Shown here one piece after another: positions 26,999 through 34,012 of a stretch of 64,000 bases of DNA. The stretch comes from Thalassospira marina (GTDB lineage: Bacteria > Pseudomonadota > Alphaproteobacteria > Rhodospirillales > Thalassospiraceae): positions 1,190,001-1,254,000 of the forward strand of contig NZ_CP024199.1 in assembly GCF_002844375.1 (NCBI RefSeq), read 5' to 3'. The notes beneath the pieces were generated by a model. The model was not told the DNA's origin. It ran no database searches and saw only the letters and a list, made by a program, of their open reading frames with translations. The position numbers and the translations under genes are program-made. Positions within the stretch are counted from its first letter, which is position 1. Each line of letters begins with the position of its first letter.

Positions 26999-27280
26999 TT
27001 ATTCCTTTTGGCCTTCTGATCGGTGGATCGAAGCCAAGTAATTCCCTGGCAGAAGATCTAAATCTGGGAGTTCTCTGGACCGCTCTGGAATTGTCTTGAG
27101 TATCTTGGAAACCGCTTGCCGGGTCATTCCAAGCAGACCGGCAATTTCCGATTGATTGAGCTCCTCGTGCTTGAGCACCAAGACTTGCTTCATGTGGTCC
27201 GTCAGTCTGTCATCGACCATCAGCAGTGCGTGCCGTCGAAGCTCTGTCTCATCACCAGAGGTCCAGCCATTAGCTTTCAC
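26999..27280 (-). CDS. small helix-turn-helix protein, possibly 5'-truncated
   Basis: 93 residues with a clear helix-turn-helix of the sigma-70 region 4 kind (LNQSEIAGLLGMTRQAVSKIL, residues ~41-61). The start is a GTG at 27280 with no Shine-Dalgarno. The frame stays open ~32 codons further upstream with protein-like sequence (DEPGFDEYYYRYVKANGW) but no ATG, GTG or TTG. This suggests a gene that has lost its true start. It could be a cassette regulator or a decayed phage/transposon gene. Confidence 0.45.
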   Translation of the reverse strand: MKANGWTSGDETELRRHALLMVDDRLTDHMKQVLVLKHEELNQSEIAGLLGMTRQAVSKILKTIPERSRELPDLDLLPGNYLASIHRSEGQKE

Positions 27281-27511
27281 ATACCGATAATAATATTCAT
27301 CAAATCCAGGTTCATCAGATTGCCTGCGAACGGTATTTCGACGTCCCGTTTGCGTCCAGGTTGCGTAACCTCCTGATCAAATTGGGTCCGGGAACGCATG
27401 GTAAGACAGCTATCATCTGGTTTATGAAATCAGTGGTGATGCTGTGTGGATATTGGCGCTGGTTCATGCGTCGCGCCATTGGTCGTTCATTAGGGATTGA
27501 TCGGAACTGCG

Positions 27512-27548
27512 TCACAAACAGCGCATATTGATGACGCGCTGTTTGTGA
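27512..27548. repeat. 13-bp perfect inverted repeat
   Basis: TCACAAACAGCGC (27512-27524) and GCGCTGTTTGTGA (27536-27548) around an 11-base loop. There is no T-run on either side, so it is not a standard terminator. It sits at the border where composition returns to that of the host chromosome. Confidence 0.55.
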
Positions 27549-27586
27549 GGGCGGAAAAGTTCAGGCGTTGCTGATCGTAACTTGGC

Positions 27587-27985
27587 TCACCGTTTCCCAA
27601 ATCGCTCAATCGCCGCATCCGACACAGGTTTAAACAGCGCGACAATCGTGCCTTCCGGGTCGCGGATCATGGCGGCGCGGTTGCCCCAGGGCATCATTTT
27701 CGGTTCGTGAACGATGGTGACACTGTCTTTGAGTTGATCAAACAGGGCATCCACATCATCCACCATCAGTTCGATGATGGCGGTGCGGTTGGCGGCGGGT
27801 TCGCAACTGCCGGGCTGGAAAATGGCGACGGTTTCGACGCTGCCAATGGCAAGGGTGGCCGCCGGGGTGACGATTTCGGCGAATTGCGGGGCGAGCCAGT
27901 CGGCCGTCTGGCCCATCACCATTTCATAAAAGGCGACCATGGCTTTGATGTCCTGGGCGATCAGGCGGGTTGAGGCGAATTTCAT
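27587..27985 (-). CDS. VOC-family (glyoxalase/bleomycin-resistance fold) protein
   Basis: 132 residues with two beta-alpha-beta-beta-beta halves of the vicinal-oxygen-chelate fold: RLIAQDIKAMVAFYEMVMG opens the first, and IELMVDDVDALFDQL with GNRAAMIRDPEGTIVALF forms the second. The C-terminal DPEG turn is typical. Substrate unknown; members include glyoxalases, dioxygenases and antibiotic-binding proteins. The ATG at 27985 has GAGAAAC before it. Its coding style is that of the host, so the island ends before it. Confidence 0.85.
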   Translation of the reverse strand: MKFASTRLIAQDIKAMVAFYEMVMGQTADWLAPQFAEIVTPAATLAIGSVETVAIFQPGSCEPAANRTAIIELMVDDVDALFDQLKDSVTIVHEPKMMPWGNRAAMIRDPEGTIVALFKPVSDAAIERFGKR

Positions 27986-28236
27986 GTTTGTTTCTCGTGC
28001 TGGGCCGTTGGGGATATTGGGGATCTGGCCGGGGGATGTGATTAATCATCCGTCTTTTCGCAGAGTGCTCCTGACAGCTTTATGACAGCAGTGATTTGCG
28101 GTGTGGCACGAGAAGGATTTTGCGGGAGCTGTTGGCAAGGGCTGGCTTTGATTTGTCGGGCATTAGCCGTGCTGCGCCGTGCGGTGAGCGTGTTTGTATG
28201 CCTGGGCGTTTGGCGGTTGTAGGGCGGAGGATGTGC

Positions 28237-28273
28237 AAAAGGCGGCTGTTGGGGCCGCCTTTTGCTGTTTTTA
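28237..28273. terminator. hairpin terminator
   Basis: Ten-bp perfect stem AAAAGGCGGC/GCCGCCTTTT (28237-28246 with 28254-28263), then GCTGTTTTT on the plus strand. Only the minus-strand gene starting at 28785 ends near it; the stem's own T's give it some activity in that direction. Confidence 0.65.
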
Positions 28274-28317
28274 CGGATTTACTGGTTCGTCAGGGGCTGG
28301 GGCGGGACTGCCCTGTA

Positions 28318-28785
28318 TCAGCGCTGATATTTGATGAAGGGGGTTAAGGTTGCGATGCGGTCATAAAGCAGGCGGGCGGTTTCGTTGAATTCCTGGGTCA
28401 TCCAGTAAACCGTCGGGCAGCCAGCATCATCTGCCAGTTTATAGGTCGCCTCGATCAGCGCGCGGCCCAGCCCCAGCCCGCGGGCGTCCGGGGCAACATA
28501 GAGGTCTTGCAGGTAGCAGACATCCTCGATCCGCCAGTTATGGCTATGAAAGATGATGTGAACCAGACCAAGCAGTTTGCCATCCCGTTCAGCAACAAGG
28601 GCGCGCTGGTGTGTGCGGGCCGGGTCGCACAGGCGGGCAAAGGTGGTATCATAAATTTCCGGGGCGAGAGAGGATTGGTAAAATTCCAGATAGCCATTCC
28701 AAAGCGCGCGCCACTGGCTTTCATCCTCCGGGCGGAGGGGGCGGATGGTGGGTGCTGACGGGCTGTTGGCTGTGTTCTCGGTCAT
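28318..28785 (-). CDS. GNAT-family N-acetyltransferase
   Basis: 155 residues. The acetyl-CoA-binding motif A is LQDLYVAPDARGLGLGRALI (residues ~91-110), preceded by a beta4 strand (LLGLVHIIFHSHNW) and followed by a motif B-like YWMTQEFNETARLLYDRI. It transfers acetyl from acetyl-CoA to an amine; the substrate cannot be inferred. AGGGACC precedes the ATG. Monocistronic. Confidence 0.88.
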   Translation of the reverse strand: MTENTANSPSAPTIRPLRPEDESQWRALWNGYLEFYQSSLAPEIYDTTFARLCDPARTHQRALVAERDGKLLGLVHIIFHSHNWRIEDVCYLQDLYVAPDARGLGLGRALIEATYKLADDAGCPTVYWMTQEFNETARLLYDRIATLTPFIKYQR

Positions 28786-28886
28786 GTGCTGGTCCCTGAT
28801 GAAATATGGCTGATATTTCGCCTGTCATAGGGGGAAAGTGGTCTTTGCCCAAGGGCCATTTTCAAACAGATGACCAGACCAATTGG

Positions 28887-28925
28887 GATGTGAAATATAA
28901 AAGCCCCGGCACGGACCGGGGCTTT
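28887..28925 (-). terminator. msrB terminator
   Basis: Ten-bp perfect stem AAAGCCCCGG/CCGGGGCTTT (28900-28909 with 28916-28925); read on the minus strand it is followed by TATATTTC after the stem's T's. Confidence 0.8.
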
Positions 28926-29004
28926 GTAGGTGGTTTAATTCATCATGGGGCTAGGTGTGATGCGTGGGCTGGGCGACTGCCCGACCGGGGCCATTCAAAC
29001 GTGC

Positions 29005-29445
29005 CTATTCAACCTGCCCCAGATAATCGCCATAGCCTTCGGCTTCCATATCGTCGCGATGGATGAAGCGGAGGGAGGCGGAATTGATGCAATAGCGCAA
29101 ACCGCCACGGTCGCGCGGGCCATCGGGGAAGACGTGGCCCAGATGGCTGTCGCCGTGGGTGGAGCGGACTTCGGTGCGGATCATGCCGTGTGATGCATCG
29201 CGCAATTCGCTGACATGGACCGGGTCAATCGGCTTGGTGAAGCTGGGCCAGCCACAATGGCTGTCGAATTTGTCGCTGGATGCAAAAAGCGGTTCGCCCG
29301 AAACGATATCGACATAAATGCCCGGTTCATGGTGATCAAGATATTTGCCGGTTCCCGGGCGTTCGGTGCCGTTTTGCTGGGTAACGTAAAATTCCTCTGG
29401 GCTGAGGCTGGCGATGGCATCGGGGTTTTTGGAATAGCGCGTCAT
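29005..29445 (-). CDS. msrB: peptide-methionine (R)-S-oxide reductase
   Basis: Reduces methionine-R-sulfoxide in proteins. The 146-residue enzyme has CGWPSF (residues ~64-69), the stretch STHGDSHLGHVFPDGP and the catalytic cysteine in RYCINSASLRF. The two CxxC zinc motifs of classical MsrB are absent: the first position reads YVDIVSGEPLF instead of a C..C pair, so this is a zinc-free form. AGGAGATAAC precedes the ATG. It has its own terminator. Confidence 0.95.
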   Translation of the reverse strand: MTRYSKNPDAIASLSPEEFYVTQQNGTERPGTGKYLDHHEPGIYVDIVSGEPLFASSDKFDSHCGWPSFTKPIDPVHVSELRDASHGMIRTEVRSTHGDSHLGHVFPDGPRDRGGLRYCINSASLRFIHRDDMEAEGYGDYLGQVE

Positions 29446-29795
29446 GTTATCTCCTGTCGTGCTTCGCCGTTGGGGGCCGGGCCTTAAACCGGCAGGCGAA
29501 GTGCGAGGCCATGATGATGGTTGCTGTTGAGCGCAATATAGGCTGCATCGCCATATAATGCATCCCCGGCCGGAATTCGCCGATCACGTTAGCGCACGTT
29601 ATTGCGACGGCGTGGTGGCGAGGTGGCGTGGTGGCGTGTTGGCGTGGGACTGTGATGCTCTTGATGCGGGCAGGGGCGGTGGATGGCTTCGCGCGGCCGT
29701 GTGGGTGCCGGGCATGGTTGAGCGATGGCCCGGCTGTGCCCCGGCCGCGCTATGCGATCCTGTTGTCATCGTTTGGCCGTGCCAAGACCCCGCCT
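29446..29795. other. 350-base gap with GTGGCGT-type low-complexity tract
   Basis: No credible gene. Around 29609-29648 a GGTGGCG/TGGCGTG word is repeated imperfectly five or six times. A similar tract occurs near 50830-50884. Likely slippage-prone DNA without a defined role. Confidence 0.4.
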
Positions 29796-30200
29796 TTACG
29801 CTGCGAAATGCAGCAACTGCGATGCGACGCACAGAATGGCGAACAGCCCGGCGAAATAGGCGATCGAGCGAATACCCGCCACCGAAATGCCCGCGCAATA
29901 GGTAATGGCATGGACCAGACGGGCGATTAAAAACAGCACCGCGCCAAATTCGGTTACGAAATTGGAAATCCCGGCAATGCGCGCCACCAGAATAACAATG
30001 GCAAAAGGCAGCAGATTTTCGAGATGGTTTTGATGGGCGCGTAACCCGCGCAACGCAGCCCCGCGCCGTTCCGGCAGGTTTTCGCGGTTGCTCATTAATG
30101 CTTTTCCGCCAATCTGCTGGCCATAATGCCAGTTATAGAAAAACGGAAAAAACAGGCCAAGGATGGTGCAGATCACAAGGATCCATAATTCAAACGTCAC
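29796..30200 (-). CDS. MAPEG-family membrane protein
   Basis: 134 residues with four membrane helices and the MAPEG hallmark RAHQNHLENLLPFA (residues ~54-67), which in relatives contributes to glutathione binding. Bacterial members are mostly uncharacterised glutathione-S-transferase-like enzymes. The start is a GTG at 30200 with AAGGAA six bases upstream, which decides it. Confidence 0.88.
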   Translation of the reverse strand: MTFELWILVICTILGLFFPFFYNWHYGQQIGGKALMSNRENLPERRGAALRGLRAHQNHLENLLPFAIVILVARIAGISNFVTEFGAVLFLIARLVHAITYCAGISVAGIRSIAYFAGLFAILCVASQLLHFAA

Positions 30201-30334
30201 GATATTTCCTTTCTGGCAACATGCCGGCGCGCTATGGGCAGTTTACCCGTTTTGGCGCACCTGACAGAGATACGGAAAGAAACATCCTTCCGATGATATA
30301 ACGCCTGAAGAAGCCATATGTTTTTAGGCGAGGC

Positions 30335-30374
30335 ACAAAAAAGCAAACGGCGTTACACCGGGGTAACGCCGTTT
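30335..30374 (-). terminator. terminator of the 30486 gene
   Basis: Twelve-bp perfect stem AAACGGCGTTAC/GTAACGCCGTTT (30345-30356 with 30363-30374); on the minus strand it is followed by GCTTTTTTG. Confidence 0.85.
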
Positions 30375-30485
30375 ACATGCCGCGTGATGGGAGACGGGCG
30401 GTGGTTTCAAATGGGGTTTGTCCTGATGGGCGGCCTTTGTGCGGGGGAGCAGGGCTGGGGCGCCAGTGCGTGTGTCAGGGCCTGC

Positions 30486-30755
30486 TTAATTGTGGGACTG
30501 GTATGTCATCGCGTCCCAGGCTTTTTGCAGGCGTTCATTGGCCTTGCGAAAGCGGGCGCGCTTTTCATCACTGATATTGCCCTGATGGTCCTTGATATCG
30601 TTCCAGGCGGCGTTCATGTCGTCCCACGCCTGGACAACCTCGCTGGGCAGGGCCTCGATCCCGGTAGCATTATCGGTGCAATAACCGGTCAGGCCAAATT
30701 CCCAATCCTGAAATTCGCGCTGGATTTTGGCATGGTCGGGAATATGTCGGGTCAT
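30486..30755 (-). CDS. small soluble protein, paralogue A (89 aa)
   Basis: Family not recognised. It shares a clear pattern with the next gene upstream (30994-31257): a segment W-E-x-x-L-x-G-Y-C, then LPSEVVQAWDDMNAAW, a charged linker, and ERLQKAWDAMTY at the C-terminus. One cysteine is conserved between the two. Highly charged and helical, with no signal peptide. AAGGAG six bases before the ATG gives a strong translation start. It has its own terminator, so each copy seems to be an independent unit. Confidence 0.75.
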   Translation of the reverse strand: MTRHIPDHAKIQREFQDWEFGLTGYCTDNATGIEALPSEVVQAWDDMNAAWNDIKDHQGNISDEKRARFRKANERLQKAWDAMTYQSHN

Positions 30756-30903
30756 TTTACACTCCTTGGCAAATGCTTTGCCATCGTGGCACTGCGCGAA
30801 AGCTAGCCTTTAAAGATGGCATGACGATGCGCAGGTAAGGCGATTGCAGGGCAGTGCAGGTGCGCACGGCGATATTGATTGCCGGATATAACCAGCCTGG
30901 CCC

Positions 30904-30937
30904 GAAAAAAAGAAAGGCACCCCGGGGGAAGGGTGCC
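30904..30937 (-). terminator. terminator between the two paralogues
   Basis: GGCACCC/GGGTGCC (30916-30922 with 30931-30937), followed on the minus strand by TTTCTTTTTTTC. Confidence 0.85.
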
Positions 30938-30993
30938 GAAGGCTGCGTAGGGGGACGCAGGGAGGAAATCAGTTTTTGGACATCCGGAACTTG

Positions 30994-31257
30994 TTAACTT
31001 TTTGTCATTTTGTCCCAGGCCTTCTGCAGTTGCTCGGAAGCGCTGCGATGTTTTTGGGCTGCGCCATGTGCAACATCATCGTCGCTGTTTTGGGTGTCGC
31101 CATAGGATGCGGTCATGTCATCCCATGCCTTGATAACTTCGCTGGGCAGATTGCCGATCTCCATCCGGTTTTCACGGCAATAACCCTTAAGGCTGTCTTC
31201 CCATTTCGCATGATCCTGCTGGAGTTTCATGCGATCCAGTGCGGTTTGTTCCATCAT
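30994..31257 (-). CDS. small soluble protein, paralogue B (87 aa)
   Basis: Companion of the 89-residue protein at 30486: AKWEDSLKGYCREN, IGNLPSEVIKAWDDMTASY and ASEQLQKAWDKMTKS align without large gaps. GGAG is eight bases before the ATG at 31257; the frame is open far upstream but that part is not coding-like. The two are tandem on the same strand with a terminator between them, so they arose by duplication and diverged. Function unknown; small, charged, cytoplasmic, possibly a stress or binding protein. Confidence 0.75.
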   Translation of the reverse strand: MMEQTALDRMKLQQDHAKWEDSLKGYCRENRMEIGNLPSEVIKAWDDMTASYGDTQNSDDDVAHGAAQKHRSASEQLQKAWDKMTKS

Positions 31258-31524
31258 GGTTGCGGCTCCATTTTTATATTTTTGAGCTCGTGTTCTGATA
31301 GGCAAACGCGCGTGTTTGCAACTGGTTCCCGTAAAAATGCAAATTATTTGAAAAAAGTTTCGCAACATGCTTGATGCAGGGGGTGAACAGACTATTTCCC
31401 CCTGGTTCGCTGGGGTTTGCGACATTTTCCTTTTTATCAGAATGCCAGTTGCATGGTGCCATTGCCCGCATGTGATGCCGGGTTTCGGGCCAGCGATTGG
31501 ATAAGCCATGTTTACCGGAGCTTT

Positions 31525-32805
31525 ATGATGTCCAGCCGCACAGCAAATGGTGATGCTGATCGTGATGGCGATGCGCAGGGAGCTTCAACACCTGCGACAT
31601 CGAAGATGGAAGCAAAGCCGGTTTCAGGCTGGTTGATCATGTTTCTGGCAGTCGCCTGTGGGCTGATTGCCGCCAATCTTTATTATTCACAGCCGCTGGT
31701 TGGCCCGATCAGCGCGGAACTTGGCCTGTCGCCCCGTGCCGCTGGCCTGATCGTGACGATGACCCAGGTCGGTTATGGCATTGGCCTGTTGTTGATTGTG
31801 CCGCTGGGCGACCTGTTTGAAAACCGCCGCCTGATCATAACCGTAATCGCGCTGGGCGGGCTGGCCCTGCTGGCATCGGGGCTGGCAACCACGCCCGGCA
31901 CATTTCTGGCCGCGTCACTGTTTATTGGGATCGGGTCGGTTGCGGTGCAAATTCTGGTGCCATTTGCTGCCCACCTTGCCAGTGATGCCACGCGCGGGCG
32001 CATTGTTGGCAATGTCATGAGCGGTTTGATGTTTGGCATCATGCTGTCACGGCCGGTTTCAAGTTTCCTGACGGAACTGACAAACTGGCGCGTGGTGTTT
32101 TTTGCCTCGACCGCGATGATGGTGGTGTTGATGATTGCGGTGCGTTTGGTGCTGCCCGTCAGCCGCCCGCATGTGCGCCCGCATTATTTTGAATTATTGG
32201 GCAGCATGGCGCGCCTGATGATCACAAGCCGCATTTTGCGCCGCCGTGCCCTGTATCAGGCATCGCTGTTTGCGGCCTTCAGCCTGTTCTGGACGACGGT
32301 GCCGTTGCTGCTGGCAGGGCCGGATTTTAACATGTCGCAGGCGGGCATTGCCCTGTTTGCACTGGCCGGGGCGGCGGGCGCGGTGGCAGCCCCGATTGGC
32401 GGACGCATGGCTGACCGGGGCTGGATGCGTCCGGCAACGGCAATTGCCATGGCATCGGTGCCCTTTGCCCTGATGTTGACCCATCTGGGCGACATGGGCA
32501 GTGGCTTTTCGCTGTTGGTGCTGGTGGCCGGGGCCGTGATGCTCGATTTCGGACTGACATGTAATATGGTGCTGGGGCAGCGGGCGATCTTCTCGCTGGG
32601 GGCGGCGTATCGCAACCGCATCAACGGTGTTTACATGGCAACATTTTTTGCCGCCGGTGCAGTGGGGTCTGCCCTTGGCGGCTGGGCCTTTGCCCATGGG
32701 GGATGGATGCTGTCAACGGCGGTGGGTGCGGTCTTTCCCGCGCTGGGTTTGCTTTATTATCTTAGCGAATATATCCGTCCGCTCGATCTGCCAAAGGCGG
32801 ATTAG
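31525..32805 (+). CDS. MFS transporter (drug/metabolite exporter type)
   Basis: A 426-residue inner-membrane protein with 12 predicted helices. Loop 2-3 motif: PLGDLFENRRLI (residues ~93), the MFS motif A; the second-half equivalent is GGRMADRGW. A hydrophilic ~35-residue N-terminal tail precedes TM1 (WLIMFLAVACGLIAANLYYSQPL has the usual NLYYSQP). The pattern matches the proton-driven exporter branch, substrate unknown. The ATG at 31525 or 31528 has GGAG upstream; an in-frame start at 31417 lacks support. Followed by a good terminator. Confidence 0.9.
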   Translation: MMSSRTANGDADRDGDAQGASTPATSKMEAKPVSGWLIMFLAVACGLIAANLYYSQPLVGPISAELGLSPRAAGLIVTMTQVGYGIGLLLIVPLGDLFENRRLIITVIALGGLALLASGLATTPGTFLAASLFIGIGSVAVQILVPFAAHLASDATRGRIVGNVMSGLMFGIMLSRPVSSFLTELTNWRVVFFASTAMMVVLMIAVRLVLPVSRPHVRPHYFELLGSMARLMITSRILRRRALYQASLFAAFSLFWTTVPLLLAGPDFNMSQAGIALFALAGAAGAVAAPIGGRMADRGWMRPATAIAMASVPFALMLTHLGDMGSGFSLLVLVAGAVMLDFGLTCNMVLGQRAIFSLGAAYRNRINGVYMATFFAAGAVGSALGGWAFAHGGWMLSTAVGAVFPALGLLYYLSEYIRPLDLPKAD

Positions 32806-32821
32806 GAACCATGATATTGTT

Positions 32822-32854
32822 AAACCGGCAGCATTTGTTGCCGGTTTTTCTTTT
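32822..32854 (+). terminator. terminator of the MFS gene
   Basis: AAACCGGCA/TGCCGGTTT (32822-32830 with 32839-32847), 8-base loop, then TTCTTTT. Confidence 0.85.
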
Positions 32855-32870
32855 GATGGCGGCTGGTTTT

Positions 32871-33056
32871 TTAGTCCGCCTCGGGGATACCATTACTGCC
32901 GCAATGGCGCGATGCCTCGCAGGCGTTGGACAGGCTTTGGCGAATGCTGGCTTGCCAGTCAATGCCGCTACAGGCTCCAAGCAGGGGCATAACCAAGCCG
33001 GTCAGGACCACCAGACGCAGGGCAAAAACAAGGTTACGGGCAAGGTTGCCGGGCAA
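32871..33056 (-). CDS. small lipoprotein (61 aa)
   Basis: Signal peptide with lipobox: basic start, hydrophobic LVVLTGLVMPLLGAC (cysteine at residue 29), leaving a mature lipoprotein of only ~33 residues with two further cysteines (NACEASRHC). The start is a TTG at 33056, supported by a perfect AGGAGG five bases upstream. It lies between the MFS terminator and the ArsR-type gene, on the opposite strand. Function unknown. Confidence 0.7.
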   Translation of the reverse strand: MPGNLARNLVFALRLVVLTGLVMPLLGACSGIDWQASIRQSLSNACEASRHCGSNGIPEAD

Positions 33057-33207
33057 AAACGCCTCCTGTCGGGCGGTTATGGATGGTTATTGATACGGCA
33101 TTTATAAGCAGGGCGGGTATCATTGCTGATCACGATCTTGCGACCATGAATTGGGCAATTTGACAACATGCCTTGTCTTGGCGCGATATCCGTGGAAAAT
33201 AAGGCCC

Positions 33208-33681
33208 ATGGCAAACAGCAAACATGCATCCGATTCCGTGACCAGATCTTCCGCCCAAAATATGCATAGCCCTGAAAACCCGTCATCCGAACAGGATGAC
33301 GCAGCAGCAAACCCCGATGTTGCTGCCCGTATGGGATTAAGCCCGTCGCAGGGCGAAGCCGTATTGCGCGATGCATCCAGCGTTATCGGACATGACCTGT
33401 CATTGCCCGATATCGAGGCGGCAGCACGCCTTTTTGCTCTGTTGGGCGATGCCGGGCGCCTGCAACTGGTGCTACGTTGCATGGAACGGCCGCAAACCGT
33501 TAGCGAACTGGCCGAGGCAGCGGGCATGTCACAATCCCTGACCAGCCACCATTTGCGGCATTTGCGCGACCAGCGCATTCTGGCATCCGAACGCCGGGGG
33601 CGGCACATTTATTACACCATCGATGATGCCCATATTTCCGGTGTCGTGCAGGATGTGTTTGCCCACGTCACCCACGATTAG
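33208..33681 (+). CDS. ArsR/SmtB-family metal-sensing repressor
   Basis: 157 residues with a winged helix (LFALLGDAGRLQLVLRCM, VSELAEAAGMSQSLTSHHL, GRHIYYTI). The C-terminal helix carries D-x-H-x10-H-x2-H (DAHISGVVQDVFAHVTH), which is the alpha-5 zinc site of SmtB/CzrA-type sensors; no cysteine alpha-3 site is evident. It should release DNA when zinc (or a similar ion) binds. A ~50-residue disordered N-terminus precedes the fold; the ATG at 33208 is preferred over one at 33151. The metal exporter gene zntA follows on the same strand behind two palindromes that are its likely operators. Confidence 0.9.
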   Translation: MANSKHASDSVTRSSAQNMHSPENPSSEQDDAAANPDVAARMGLSPSQGEAVLRDASSVIGHDLSLPDIEAAARLFALLGDAGRLQLVLRCMERPQTVSELAEAAGMSQSLTSHHLRHLRDQRILASERRGRHIYYTIDDAHISGVVQDVFAHVTHD

Positions 33682-33914
33682 GCCCCGATGTGTCGGTGTC
33701 TATCTGGCGCTAAAATCCCGCTGATCTGACAATCTGTTTGCAACCCGTGTTGGCCTGGCCCGCACGGGTTTTGTGTTTTTGTAAGGAATTTGGGGGCATG
33801 CGGTAAGGCGTGGCTGTGCCATGGCAATGGGCGAGTCCTTGAAAGCCGGTTTTTGAAGTTGGTGGGGCATCGTCGAGGTGGGCAGCGGACGCGATTTTCA
33901 GGTGCGATTTCAGT

Positions 33915-33975
33915 ATATTCAAATGAGCGTTTGAATATCTCTTGACTCAAACATATGAATTGTTATTTGTATATT
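33915..33975 (+). promoter_or_regulatory. zntA promoter with two ArsR/SmtB-type palindromes
   Basis: Promoter: TTGAAT (33931-33936), 17 bases, TATGAA (33954-33959). Palindrome 1: ATATTCAAA/TTTGAATAT (33915-33923 with 33930-33938), six-base spacer, covering the -35. Palindrome 2: 33950-33975, a 12-2-12 imperfect repeat (AACATATGAAT..ATTTGTATATT) covering the -10, with the spacing and ATATGAA core of SmtB-type operators. Binding here would block RNA polymerase directly. Confidence 0.65.
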
Positions 33976-34012
33976 ATACATGAATGATAATTTGAATGTT
34001 TGCGAGGCGGAA

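Noticed and set aside
27315..27515. 66-codon minus-strand frame considered as a transposase fragment
   Set aside because: No DDE or HTH motif could be identified.
29609..29648. GTGGCGT repeats considered as a CRISPR or VNTR of interest
   Set aside because: Units are ~8 bases, imperfect and without spacers; simple low-complexity DNA. No CRISPR array was seen anywhere in the window.
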